The notes below the pieces were generated by a model that was not told where the DNA came from, made no database searches, and saw only the letters and a program-made list of their open reading frames with translations. Made by a program: the position numbers and the translations under genes. Shown piece by piece: positions 31,809 to 44,400 of a DNA stretch of 64,000 bases. Numbering within the stretch: the stretch's first letter is position 1; each line of letters starts with the position of its first letter. The DNA comes from Isoetes taiwanensis (lineage: Eukaryota; Streptophyta; Lycopodiopsida; Isoetales; Isoetaceae): positions 372,001-436,000 of the forward strand of contig JAJEKV010000064.1 in the NCBI GenBank assembly GCA_021234155.1, given 5' to 3'.

Positions 31809-33689
31809 TTGATGCTAGCTCGACTAGATGATGACCCTGGAGCTTTCACATGTGAAGCAAGTATCAAGACTCGAGATTTGTTTGAGTTTTTGCTTGATGG
31901 TTTGAACGTGATGCCATATCATATCACGAAGAAATGTGGATTGGATGGTCGCTTGCTACAGCCATACACTCCACTCCAATGGCATCACTTGCCACTACCC
32001 ACACACCGCATGAAGCTTCCACTACTACTGTCCCTGCCTGTGCTTCAGTTGCGGCTCTTGCAAGCAAATAGGGATTGTGCCTTCGCATGGTCTCCTAGAA
32101 TTGTCGGGGCTTCCCATGTCAAAAGGGAGACCGTCTCAACTCGATTGTCGCAGATATGGACCTCATCTTCCTCATGGAAGCATGGGAATATGTAGGATAC
32201 AGGCCTACTGACTTGCCAAGATACCAGTATTATTCCATCTTCAATGAGTGCACAGGGAAGCGAGAACGGGGGGGGGGAGGGGGGGGATGGGCACCTGCTA
32301 TTACCGAACAACATTGGCACAATCAGTCTCCCCATGCAAGACAACCAGACACAACCGATACCTGTGGGTGAGTGTGCAGAACTGCAGCGACAAGCCTCTC
32401 TTTGTGGCGGCCTATTACTTCCCACATGTCGAGAGCAATTCCTATCACAGCCATTGGAATGTGGACAGGCTAGATCTCTATGTTGATCTATGTGATGACA
32501 TACAAGAACACAAGCAGTTTGAGTATTGTCATGCTTGTTGAGGATTTCAATGCATGCAGCAATGCAGAACAACTCATGAGATTTGATCCCCTAGTTGACG
32601 ATTTGTTGCAACCACGACCTTCAAAAGGATCTTGGCCACGTGCATCAGATGACAATTAGAAATGCATTATAGTAGGCAGCTATTGTTGCTCTATAGTATC
32701 TTTGACCTGCTAATATGCAATGGACTGGCACATTGGCCATCCTCTCGCAAGCATACTTGCAAGCAGGAGAACCAGGGGGCGAATCTAGTGTGGTGGACTA
32801 TGTGTTGGTGGCTCAGCAGGATATGCACATCGATAAGCACTTCCGAGTAGGAACAGATAGTAAGACGAGGACCTACTACTTTACTTGTAACTAGCTTGGC
32901 AGATTGTTCCAACCTCATATGCAACACCTCCTCGCACGCCGTAGCTGCGATTGGACTATGAACATGCAGAGGGTTATGCCCCAATGCTCAAAGATGACTT
33001 GACAGACATTCTGCAGTTCTCTACACTAGACGGGCAGGTTGATTGATGTCCTCGGGACTGCCCCAGAAAGGTGCTTTGAAAGAAGCCGCCTTAGACGGAC
33101 CTTGGGGACCACAACCTTCCCATGCAACCAGTGATTTGATGTTGAATGCAAAAAATGCAAATGCTGGCTCTGCCAAGTTCCAGATCCTGCTCTACGCCCG
33201 CAAGCGGTCAGATAATACCGCCTTTTCCTTAAGACTAGGAAAGCTAGGTACATCGCGGCCCATCAATAAGAAATGTTCATCCTCCTGGACCATCATCCTA
33301 GGACCTTCTGGCAAAGGGTACTCATAAAGCCAGTACAATCTACAAAGAACCTCATTCCAAAGCAGTGGAGACAATACCTGCAGCAACTCTATGATCCTTA
33401 GGGTGCACAAGCAGCACTACCCCAACAGCAGGACCTGTTACTAAAAATCATAGAGGTAGATATAGACCAGGGTTTACAACGTCTAGCCAATGGAAAAGCG
33501 TCAGACCTGGATGGTATGTAGGCAGAGCTGCTCAAGTGAACAGGACCATCCATAGTACCAGTACTAACCGCCATGTTCAATAGGGCATTACAGGAGGGTC
33601 CCCACCCCTCTCCCTCCCACCCTCCAGTGGACCATTAGCAGAGTTGTTCTCATATACAAGCTCCGTGCGGGGAATACCGAGGTTTGAGA
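31809..33689 (+). pseudogene. LINE, 5' part (endonuclease to RT start), interrupted
   Basis: An open frame from 31,809 leads into the endonuclease start: MVS, stop, NCRGFP at 32,085, then VADMDLIFLMEAWE. The same block at 10,640 has W at the stop position, so this copy carries a TGG-to-TAG change. Later pieces are DFNAC (32,540), the dLLICNG-like segment (32,700) and RT domain NGKASDLDG near 33,490. The last piece is RVVLIYKLRAGNTE, ending at about 33,687. The reading continues at 37,655 with DP-x-x-x-TNYRT, so the copy is split by a hAT element. A G-rich run sits at 32,269-32,290. Confidence 0.75.
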
Positions 33690-33920
33690 GGATGTGTCCG
33701 ACAATTCCTCGAAATTTACACGTGTGGACAAAAAGAGGCGGATGTGGGCCCATCTAACAATTTAAGGATATAGAAAATTGGAAGGGAAGACATTGTTTTG
33801 TCGTAAAAGCGTCTTGCCACATTTTTATTTGTCGGATTCTCCACGAGACAAATAAAAATGTTTTTCTTTTTTAGGTTATATCTTTTATTTTAGGGAGGAA
33901 AAGCGTAAGGTGGAAACTTT

Positions 33921-33953
33921 CCCTTAGGTTTAGGTTTAGGTTTTAGGTTAGGG
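33921..33953 (+). repeat. Degenerate TTTAGGG-like repeats
   Basis: Four imperfect ttaggttt/ttaggttaggg units resemble plant telomeric repeats. The tract is too short and irregular to be a telomere and lies inside the hAT leader. Confidence 0.35.
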
Positions 33954-35184
33954 CAAGGGAAAACTGGCGTTTAGCATCCCCGACTAATTTCGGTGAAGCA
34001 ATAGAAGCAGAGCATTGAGAGGAAGCGGCAACATTGAGGGGAAGTGGTGGGCAGCTAATCTTCTGGTGCAGGGCAGCTAAACTAATCTTTTCAGTGCAGG
34101 CAGAAGCAGATCAGACTTAAATCACAGAGATATGGATATGGCATTTCAAGATTCATGGAGTGCGGCTGAGCTAGATGTGAATCCAACTGGAAGCAACAAG
34201 TATTGGAGTCATTCTGGATGCCAGCATTGTCTAAAAGCATTATCTAGCTTGCATTTTGCACTGCTAGCTAGTTGCTATTTTTATAGAGTGCTGGCATGCT
34301 TTCATTTAGCCCAAAAACATGATAGATCATTGTTTACCCTTGCCATTGCATGGTAAGATAATTTTGTATAAGCAAACCCTTATGCAGCAGCAAAAACCTA
34401 CAGGTAACTGCGATTTCTTTCATTCTATTTTAGTTATAATGGCAGTTTTAATGCATTGCAATTTCTTTTATTCTTTTTTAGTTTAAATGGCAGTTTCAAT
34501 GCAGTTGGTACTTGATTCAAAATGCTGCATAGGCTGATAGTATTGATCTCTAAGCTTTTGTTTTTGTTTGAAACTTGTACTCATTGATTTTCAGAACTAA
34601 TTTTGTACTCAGGTCCAACATGTTCTACTATCATTGTCCATGCTTATAGCTAGATTGTGCCAGGCTTTATGTGCATAACATGCAGTACAAATAGTTGGGA
34701 GATTTTCTTACGAAAGTAAAACTATTGTAATAGAGTTATAAGCTTTCTGAAATTTGTGGTAGCAGGGGTGTAAAATTCATGGTAGCAGAGGTGTAGTAAG
34801 ATCTAATACTGTTGTTTTTTTATTATATTGCTATATGTTGATGTAAGTCTATTAGGACTAGTATCTCTACAAAGTAGATTGAGTGATGCATGTTTATGCA
34901 TATTTGCATTAGATATCATAAGTTATATAAGAGGATAGGAATGGGAAATATTCTGAAGTAATTTATGAGTTATATAAGAGGATAGAAAGGAAAATATTTG
35001 AAAGCTATCAATGAGTATGTATTTCTTTACATTATCTAGATTTATGTCTAGAATCACCTAATTATTATCGATTTTTATTCTGATGTTCTAGGAAATGGTG
35101 TTCATATCCCATAGTAGGAATTTGTCAATGGCACTTCGGGGCAAAGGATGAAGAATGGTTCAAGGGCAAACATCGATCTTACAA

Positions 35185-37310
35185 ATGGCTGGCTTTGCAA
35201 GGGAGAATGAAGCTTCTATTGCTGGAACAAGTGGTGCAAATATTTCAGATGTTGCTAACGTAATGCCTGCTCATACTCAAGAGCTCAATGCTGAGCATGA
35301 GCGGGTTATAGATGCTAGAAAAAGCTAGAAGGAGAAATGGCTAGATGACGATGATTGATTGCGCTTCAACCATGACATAGGTAGAGTACATTGCATTTAC
35401 TGCAAGGAGGATAAGAAATGTAAAAGTCCATTTGGATTAGAAGATGCCATGAATTTGAGAATATCAGCTTTCATAGAGCATGCTGAAAGTGCACAGCATA
35501 AACATGCAGTATGGTTAGCTACAAATGGAAAAGATTCTTTGCATAAAGTGGAGAAGAAAAAGAATGAATCTGTGGATAAAGAAATCTGTGCTCTATATAA
35601 ATGTGCCTAGTGGGGAAGACCTTGCATATAGGAAATTCTGTCCGCTGTTATAGCTTCTTAGAGAATGTGGATCTGTAGTGCCAAATTTGTACAATGATGA
35701 CAAAGCTTGTAGTTATTTTCTGAAATCAGTAAATCTATAGTGGAGAATGCGTTTGAAAAAATTAGAAACAGCTCTTGGTTTGGCATAATGGTTGATGAAT
35801 CAACCCATGTTAGTGGGTGCATCATTTAATCCTTTATGCCACTTATTTGGATGACTTTCAACACAAAAAATCATTCATAGGTTTGGTGTCATTAGATGGA
35901 GGGGATGCAAGTACAATTACCAAAGCCATAGTGGGGAAGCTCGTAGAGCAAGGCAAATTAGACTTGACAAAGATGATTGCCTTTGGTTCAGATGGTGCTT
36001 CGGTTATGGTTGGTTGTCGGATAGGTATAGCAACTAGGCTGAAAGAATAAAATCCTTTTATGACATCCATACATTGTGTTGCCCATAGAACTAATCTATG
36101 CGTAGAAACAGTAGCCAAACAGCCATGTTGCAAGCACATATGTGAAAAGGTTGATAAGCTGGTTAATGGGGTAACAAGCTATTATTCCCGAAGTACTCTA
36201 AGAGGAGGATTATTGAAGGCACTTGAAGAGGAACTTGCTTATTCTACTCTGAGGTTTGAACATATTTCAGCAACAAGGTGGTTAAGTAGACATCATGTAA
36301 TTGACAAGTTATATGAAATGTATGAACCTGCGATGATGGTATTCAAAGAAAATACTGCTGCTCTTTATGATGAATTGAGAGAGTTTAAGATTGTCTACAT
36401 TTTGCATTTTTTAGCAGATATTTTGATGCACTTGATCACTTTGAGTTGCGATTTTCAGAAAGATTGGGTGGATGTTACTTCAATAACAGGCCTTGTGGAC
36501 TATACAAAGCACCAAATTGAGGAAGAGTTTCTTATTGAAACATTGGATTTGAATAGTGGTCTAAAGGATAGCAAAGGATATCCTATAATTCTTGATTTTG
36601 CCATCCAAATGGAAAGCTTGCTGCACTTAGAGGGGCTGTCAATGGAGATGTATCGTGGAATTGAAACGATAAGATGTGTTAAAGGTCATGATTTAGAGGA
36701 GGCTCTCGAATTCCAAAATAATTTCGCTAAAGCTGTTTTGGCTGCCCTAGGTGAGAGGTTCAAGGATCATGACATCTTGTCATGCTTTACAATATTTGCA
36801 CCTGCACATGTGCCAATAGCAACAAAGGAAATGAAAGCATTTAGTCATCACGAGTCTAATGAATTGGTGAAATTTTATGGTGAGCCTCGATTGATTGGTG
36901 GAGTGAAATTCGATAGCCTTATTAATCGTGATACCTTTCTAGCAGAATTTAGAAAGTTTAAGATGCAAGCATGTACGGAGTGGCAAGGTAAGTATGCAGA
37001 AATGGTGAAGCTTGCGCCAGTGGGTCTGGTACAATGTTCAAATACAACAATCCGTGAAAGGGGATTTAGCCAATTGAATCATATCAAAGACAAATACCGT
37101 AATAGGCTAAAAACAGAAGGAGTTGATTCATTAATGAGAGTTGCAATGGAAGGTCTGCCCATGGAAGCAATCGATAAGTTTGATTTTGGAGAAGCCTTCA
37201 CGATTTGAAAATCTGGAGCCAAGTATAGGCACATATATTCAACGAATTCGAGGTACAAGGTAACTCATGCAAATGTGGAAGAAGAAGGATCAAATGAAGA
37301 TGACGAGTAA
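35185..37310 (+). pseudogene. hAT-superfamily transposase, ZNF862/C17orf113-like
   Basis: From the ATG at 35,185 the frame runs ARKS, TAG, KEKWLDDDD, TGA, LRFNHDIGRVHCIYCKED, giving a CxxC...H zinc finger. Two frameshifts follow (about 35,600 and 35,812), with stops between them. The catalytic region begins GIMVDESTHVS and AFGSDGASVMVG, two aspartates of the hAT triad. After TAA (36,048), the open 36,060-37,208 section has IHCVAHRTNL and then the C-terminal dimerisation region: RERGFSQLNHIKDKYRNRLK then SLMRVAMEG. TGA at 37,206 is followed by KSGAKYRHIYSTNSRYK and a true stop at 37,308. The animal-style ZNF862 arrangement is notable in a plant. Several stops are TGG or CAA transitions. Inactive. 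Confidence 0.75.
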
Positions 37311-37654
37311 TCCCATTTGTTTGTTTTCTTTTCGCCTTGAGGACATTGAAGTTCATATAAGTTGTTATGTTAAATGTGGAATTTCATGATTTTGATCAGG
37401 TTTTATAGTGTTACATCAACCATGAATCATACTATATTTATATAACCTATATTTTACAAATACTAACTTGTTGAATTTTAGCTTGTAAGAAAATTACATG
37501 TTTATTCCATTTTTGTAGGAAATTATATCTTGGTATTTTTTATTTTGCAGGAAAATTGCATGTTGGTTCTATTCTTGTAGGAAAGTGTAGGCTGAAAAAA
37601 ATTATAGACATGCTGATTCATGAGGCGTAGGAATTTTTCCTAGAATATGTAAAA

Positions 37655-39009
37655 TATTTCCCGAACTAAGTATACAAGGCAGGTGACCCACACTGTCCAA
37701 CCAATTATCGAACAGTCATGGGTCAGTTCAGTGTTGGCAAAATTGCTAGCTGGGATTCTCGAGCAGTAGTTGACATCCTGGGTAGAAGCCGCAGATGTGC
37801 AAGCCCTCACACAGGGGGGGGGTTCAAGCCGTGGCACTCAACCATTGATCACATCTTCACACTATGATAGCAATGAACCATAGCCAAGACCTCTATTGCT
37901 ACCTTGTAGACTTTGCAAAGGCTTTTGATACTATGCCTTGGAAAAGGCTGTGGGCAAGATTGCAACAGCTAGAGGTCCTTGCAGACATATAGAATGCGGT
38001 GTATAGGTGTACGAGACATGTTCAGGTCAGTTGCAGCAGACAGACCAGCCATTCCATAGCAGTATCGGGGTTCGTCAAGAATGCCCTCTCTTTCCTACGT
38101 TGTTTGGGCTGTACATTGATCAGTTGAAGATCTGGCTTGCTGAAAATGGAGGCAACGGAGCTCACCCCTTGCACCGGAATCTAGGTAGTAATATATGTTG
38201 ACGATGTTGACCTTCTGGCTTACACTTCGACAGACACGTAGCGCCATCTCGACATCTTGGACACATTTTGGCAGGCGACTGACATGTGCATCAACCTGGT
38301 CAAGACGAAGGTGGTCCTCATATCATCTTTGCATCAGTCAAGGGCTCCTTTCTTTAGCTATCAGGGGCAAATTGTAGAAGTGGCACCCGCCTACAAATAT
38401 TTGGGAGTGGAGTTCCTCTCTGCTATACATTGTGACGCTTCCATCCATCTGCAAGAGACAACAGGTTGGAAGATGCTTCATACAATGCAGAACAACAGTT
38501 ATAGAGTGGAGCTGTATGACTGGGGCCATTAATTGCACCTATTCAGGGTATTGGTGGACCTGTCCTTTTATACGGGGCCAAGATCTAGGACCCCATGGTC
38601 TCCCTCACTACTCGGAATGACTTGGAGCAGGTGCAGAAAGCCTTCTTAGCTCGGGCACTAGGGATGAAGTTTACGATCCCATACCAAATCCTGTTGCAAG
38701 AGACAGGGTTGTTGCCCCTTTAGAGGGTGGCTATTGATCGCCACATTGTCTACTTTCAAAAGGTGGTCTGTATCCCTAGCCTAGCTTATATCGTGGCAAT
38801 GAGACCACAATGCCTCAAGGCCTATTGAAAATAAATGCGAGCTCAGTGGCTCTCGCCAGATGGAATGTGCAAGAGCACAGGTGCATATATGTGCAAACAG
38901 GGGCAGACTGCCATAGCTTGAGGCAATACCGAGACGCTTGCTTCCTCAGCAAGCTCTGGGATGCCGACGCTCTTGAACACGTCAAGACAGCACATCGCAA
39001 AAAGTTGTA
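37655..39009 (+). pseudogene. LINE, 3' part (RT onward), first copy
   Basis: This continues the LINE broken at 33,689. Motifs in order are FAKAFDTMPW (37,912), GVRQECPLFPTLFGLYIDQL (38,067), a YVDDVDLLAY-like catalytic box with a stop (38,190-38,220), KTKVVLISS (38,303), APAYKYLGVEF (38,388), LHTMQNNSYRVELYDWG (38,475), KAFLARALGMKF (38,635) and the post-RT block to about 38,995. Several frameshifts and stops are present. It joins without a gap to a second, similar RT copy. Confidence 0.75.
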
Positions 39010-39705
39010 GGAGAGATTAAGACAGCTGTAAAATGCGGTGTACAGGTTGCATGAGACTTGCTCAGGCTGACTGGCACCGACATGACAACTTGTCAACAGT
39101 AGTATTAGGGTCCCACAGGGATGCCCGCTTTCTTCAACATTGTTTGACCTCTACGTTGACCAGTTGGAAGGGTGGCTTATTGATCACAGGGTTGACGGAG
39201 CTCAGCTTCTACACCAGATTATTAAGCAGCTCATATATGCCGATGTCGACCTTCTGACCCACACTGCAGAAGACATACATCAGCATTTATAAACCCTAGA
39301 CACTTTGTGCCGAGTCACAGGAATGCATGTCAATTGGGCCAAGACTTTGTTTGTCTCATCTTCGTGTCATCCAAGGCTTCCCTCCTTTACTTATCAGTAG
39401 CAAAATATTGAGGTATCACCCACCTAGAAGTACCAGGGCATAGAGTTCCCCACTACCACTCCATCCAATTACAAGTGATAGCAGGTTGGAAGTCACTGTA
39501 TACGATGCAGAACAACCGTCACGAGGCAGAGCTATATGACTAGGCTCATCTATCACACTTATTTAGGGTTTTAGTTGAACCCTTTCTCTTGTATGGGGTC
39601 GATGTTTGGGGCCTGTCATATCCTGGCAATCCGGAATGAACTGGAGCAGGTATAGAAGCCCTTCCTAGCTCGGCACTTGGGGTAAAATCTATAATCCCCT
39701 ATTAG
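39010..39705 (+). pseudogene. LINE RT, second copy, interrupted
   Basis: A second copy of the RT palm begins near 39,010 with the same lead-in as 37,985 (aatgcggtgtayaggt). It contains QGCPLSSTLFDLYVDQLEGW, LIYADVDLLTHT (the second catalytic aspartate changed to V) and VNWAKTLFVSSS. The YKYLGVEF and MQNN-type blocks follow, to about 39,705. The match to copy 1 then stops and resumes at 40,675 (gcaagagacatg). Confidence 0.7.
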
Positions 39706-40674
39706 GCCCTTTTTCCACGGCATGCATAAAATATGACTGTCGCAATGCAATAAGACAGCATATAAGACTCCATGTCAGCTCCACGTCATGTCCCAGATAA
39801 AAACCTTTCCCACTAATTTTTTTGCGACATGTCTTTAATATATAAGACACCTCTTATATTTTCTGCTTTTCCACTGCGTTTTATTCAAAAGGTTAGAGAA
39901 CGAATCGATGATCTTTGAAGCTACAATCACTGCGATTTTATTCAAAAGGTTAGAGAACGAATCGATGATCTTTTGAAGCTATGACAGAACCGTTTCACCT
40001 ATACAATCAATAGGCTTATCTGCAAAATACTTCTCCAGAAATAATCCTCTGATGTACGTGATATTCTACTTTTCCACTGCATAAAAAATGAAGAACATCA
40101 ATCTCTGTGGAAGAACAGCAAGAGCACAAAGATTTCTGTGAAGAAATTAGACAGACCCAAACATTGGTTGTTGAAAGGAAAAGCTGGAATTTCCAGAATT
40201 TTTAGAACTGTAAATCCGAAATCCGGCTTATTCAACCTGTTTTATGTTTGTGGCTCCTCCTTGTCGCGGAATTTTTAGAACTCAGAATCCAAATCCGGCT
40301 TATTCAACCTGTTTCAACAATGAACCTGTGTCGGTTTGTGAATCTTGGCGCTCCGCTCACCTGCATGCTCCACTAAAACCTTTTTTTAGGGCATCCTTCT
40401 TCTGCGGCAACACAAGAATCTCATTGGCTGCATTTTGCAGTCACAAATTGTGGCGGGGGGTTTCCCCCGGAAGAAAATGCGACAGCAAAATTGTACGGAA
40501 TGCAATTGAGACATGTCACAGAAACATCCGTGGAAAAGCAAGTCTTATTTTCTTACGTGGACCAATCAACCTCAAAAAAATTTAAAACAAGGTTGCCATG
40601 GAAAAAGAAGAAGAAGAAGAAGAAGAAGAAGAAGAGATTTTAACGTCACGCCACAAGGCAGCGTCCTATGATCG
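39706..40674. mobile_element. About 1-kb insertion in the second LINE copy
   Basis: Comparison with copy 1 shows that this block is absent between ccaaatcctgt and tgcaagagac. Near its left edge ttttccacgg (39,711-39,720) is mirrored by ccgtggaaaa at 40,528-40,537. Related ttttccactgc motifs sit at about 39,868 and 40,072. Two local duplications occur (about 39,885-39,970 and 40,200-40,318). It has no coding frame. It is a probable non-autonomous DNA element, though the target duplication is unclear. Confidence 0.5.
40600..40633 (+). repeat. (GAA)n microsatellite
   Basis: About ten gaa units occur near the right end of the insertion described above. Confidence 0.8.
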
Positions 40675-40880
40675 TTATGCAAGAGACATGTTTCTTACCC
40701 TTAAAGACATGTTTCTTACCCTTAAAGCAGGCAGCACTCATTGCCATATTATCTACTTCCAGAAGGTAGTTAGTATAGGGAATGATCTTCTCCCAACGTG
40801 GCTTATATAGTAGCCATGGGTCCACAACGCCTTAAAGCTTGTTGAAAGGAGAGGTGAGCTCAGTGTTTCTCCTTACATGC
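40675..40880 (+). pseudogene. LINE second copy, resumed 3' part
   Basis: gcaagagacatg, then IIYFQKVV and LKLVERRGELSVS, align to 38,690-38,870. A 21-bp tandem duplication at 40,688-40,730 (acatgtttcttacccttaaag twice) is unique to this copy. It decays into flanking repeats around 40,900-40,980. Confidence 0.6.
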
Positions 40881-41416
40881 TAAATGGCCTCGGACATGCA
40901 GCCTTGGGTCAAGCATTTTATGGTTATCTGGCCTCGGAGATACACCCTGGGTCAAGCATTTTTGGTTATCAGCCTCGGCCAGACCATAACCTTAAACCTT
41001 AACCTTGCTTCCCTTTCAATGATTCGACTATGTACAACTAAATAAATCTGAGCTGCGTACATACAAAGCCTTTGTAAAGGGTTGGTGATGGACCCAGGGC
41101 AATCATGCATTTTCACATCCGTTGGACAGGCTGGGTTTCGCCCACCTGTTTTTAAAGAGTTCAATGCACTACCATTCTTGCATTTGCATAGTTAGCCCAG
41201 GATGGGGTTATGTCGAAACCCTCGGGACTTCGATTAAGTAAGGTGAGGCAGGCTCTCCATTTTATTTCATATTTTTGCATCAATGGTAACAACTTTTGTT
41301 TTCCCCAGGTTCTGTACACTGCTGTAAGAAGAGAATCCCCCCATCCGTCATGGAAATACTTCAGGTATTAGGCTCTGTTATTTTCATCATCATGAAACAC
41401 TCCGTATTGATAATTA

Positions 41417-44400
41417 GTGCAAACCTTTCTATCAAAACCACTCTTTAACCTTTGTTTTTCTAGAATGCTAGCATCTTTGGCATCAGTGGAACCAGTCAGC
41501 AATATACACAATCTAACTCATCTGCAAGAGGCGCTTCAGACAACAAAAGTCATGGAGGAGCAGGGAATTCCCTTACACAGGGACACTATATACTATCTTC
41601 TGCAAAATTGTACAAAGAAGAAAGACATGGAAAGTGGGAGGCAAGTGCAGTATTTTATGGTCCATAGTGGGTTAGATGCTATTACAGTATTAGGAGATCA
41701 CTTGATACGCATGTTTGCTATTTGTGGAAATTTATATGAAGCCAATCAGGCATTTTCTAAGACCGTAAAACCTACCGCATACACTTGGACTGCAATAATT
41801 TCTGCCAACAACAAACTTGGTCAGTGGCAGGAGGCCCTTGATCTGTACTATGGAATGCAAACCTCAAGTTTGAAGAATTCAAAATATGCTTGCATTGCTG
41901 TTACAACAGCGTGTGCTTCTTCAGAAGATCTTTCACAAGGCAGGTTGATACATGGGGATATCCTCAAAAATGGATTTGAGAATGACGTTTTTATTGGAAA
42001 TACCCTTGTCGATATGTATGCAAAATGTAATAGCTTGGAGGAAGCATGTAGAGTGTTTGACAACTTGCAGGATAGAGATGTAGTGTCATATAATGCAATG
42101 ATTACAGGATATGCTCTGCATGGACAGGGTCTTCCTGCCCTTATACTTTTTGAGAGAATGCAGCAAGAGGGCATACAACCACAACAAACCACATTTTTGA
42201 ACGTCTTGAAAGCATGTTCAAGCATTGGTGCTATAGAGCAGGGTAGATTGATACATAATCAGATTATTAGTGGAGATGGATTTGACATTGTCATTGGCAA
42301 CACCCTCCTTGATATGTATGGCAAGAGTGGAAGTATCAAAGAAGCATGTCTAATATTTGATACTTTACCGGACCGAAATGTGGTGTCATATGCTGCAATG
42401 ATGGCGGGATATGCTTGTCATGGTCATGCTATTTATGCTCTGGAATTATTTGAAAAAATGGAACAGGAAGCTGTGAGGCCAGAAAAGGTCACATTTTTGA
42501 ACATGCTGATAGCATGTGGCAGATTAAAAGAATCAGTTCGTGGGAGGTTGATCCACCAACAGTTGATAGAAAGTGGTTTGGAACATGATATTATGATTTG
42601 TAATGCCCTTCTTGATATGTATGCCAAATGTGGAAATATCGAGGCAGCATATAAGCAGTTTGATAAATTGGAGAACAAAGACGTGGTGTCATGGGGATCA
42701 ATAATTGCAGGATGCATCCAGCATGGAGTGGCTTATTTTGCCCTTGATGAGTTTGAAAAAATGCAGCAGTATGGGATAATGCCAAATGAACACATATATT
42801 CAAGCATCCTGAAAGGATGTGGCAGCTTGGGTTCTGTGCACATGGGTCGTTTTATACATGAGCAGCTTTTACAACATGGTCTTAAGCTGTGTGTTATCGT
42901 TCTAGCTGCCCTTGTCGATATGTATGCCAAATGTGGGAAGGTGGAAGAGGCACAGAAGGTCTTTGTGATATCACAAGATCGGGATGCATTGCTGTGGGGA
43001 ACGATGATTGCTGGATATGCCTGCCATGGCAGTGGATCCTGTGCCTTGGAGCTTTTTGAAGAAATGCAATGCAAGGGATTGAAGCCAAACAAAGTTATAT
43101 TTCTTAGTGTCTTAAAGGCATGTAGCGGCACAGGAGCCTTATATCATGGTAGGCTAGCACATGATCAAATCATTAGAAGTGGTCTCTGTGATGGTGCCAT
43201 AGGCAATTCACTTATTGACATGTATGCGAAAAGTGGAAATCTTAAGGAGGCGCGCAGCTTGTTTGACAAGATACCAGAACGAAATGTTATAGCTTGGAGT
43301 GCCATGATTGCAGGCTATGCCCAGCATGGGGATGGGCTTGCAGCTCTTAGCCTGTTTGAGAAGATGCAATGGGAGGGCATAGAGCCAAACAAAATTACGT
43401 TCTTGGGAATTTTAAGTGCATGTGGCAGCATGGGTGCTATCGATCAAGGCAAAGGCATACATGACCAGATTAAGAAACGAGGACTTGAACACGATGTTAT
43501 CATTGGTAACACTCTTCTTGACATGTACTTCAAGTGCAATAACGTAGACGAGGCTTCAAAAGTTTTTGAGATGTTGCCAAAGAAAGATGTGGTATCATGG
43601 GCATCAATGATTGCAGGATATGCTCAATGCGGTGATGTGAACATTGCAAGGAAGTATTTTGTAGATATGCAAATGATGGGTATCAGACCAGATGATGTGT
43701 CATTTACTAACATACTTTCTGCATGCAGTCATGCTGGTTTGGTCCTCGAAGGGTATCAATATCTGAAATCCATGATACAGGATTATGGCATTGTACCAAG
43801 CTTCAACCATTATAATTCTTTGATTGATCTCCTGGGCCGTGCCGGGTGCTTGGCTGAAGCACAATCGTTATTGGAAAACATCCAACAAAATGTTGTTGGA
43901 TGGACATCTTTGCTCACTGCATGCAGGACGTACGGTAATGTAGCTATAGGAAGGCAATGCTTTGATCAAATGATTTATCTCAATGTGCATGATGGTGCTG
44001 CATATGTGCTCATGGCAAATATCTATGCCAATGCTCACATGAGGCACGAAGCTCAAGCAATTGAAGATACAAGGAAATTGGTAGGTGCTTGGAAGAAGCC
44101 TGCAAGAACATGGATTGAAGTTAATGGTAAGGTGCACGAATTTGTTGCAGGGGATCAAAGTCACCAGCAAAGTGGTTTAATTTATGGAGTATTGGAGAAA
44201 TTGAATAAAAGGATGATTGAAGAAGGATATGTGCCAGAATGCAGTTTAGTTTTGGGTAAAATGTCGGAAGAGGAAAAAAAGCATGCCCTTTGTGGCCATG
44301 CTGAGAAGCTTGCCATAGCTTTTGGACTTGCTAGTACACCACATGGAACAACCATCAGGACCACAAAGAACCTTCGAGTGTGTAATGATTGCCATAATGC

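Larger units (their letters stand above)
33690..37654 (+). mobile_element. hAT transposon (ZNF862-like) inserted in a LINE
   Basis: The flanking LINE reading frame resumes across the 4-kb block, so its boundaries are known to within about ten bases. Inside lie a fold-back stem (acatttttatttgtc at about 33,821 with its complement), a long non-coding leader and the transposase at 35,185-37,310. Canonical hAT terminal inverted repeats and an 8-bp duplication were not found at these boundaries, so the ends may be degraded or part of another insertion. Confidence 0.55.

Noticed and set aside
32269..32290. G-quadruplex regulatory element
   Set aside because: The G-rich run lies in a dead LINE copy and looks like simple slippage; no regulatory context.
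33921..33953. Interstitial telomere or chromosome-fusion scar
   Set aside because: Only about four imperfect units inside a transposon leader; too short and irregular.
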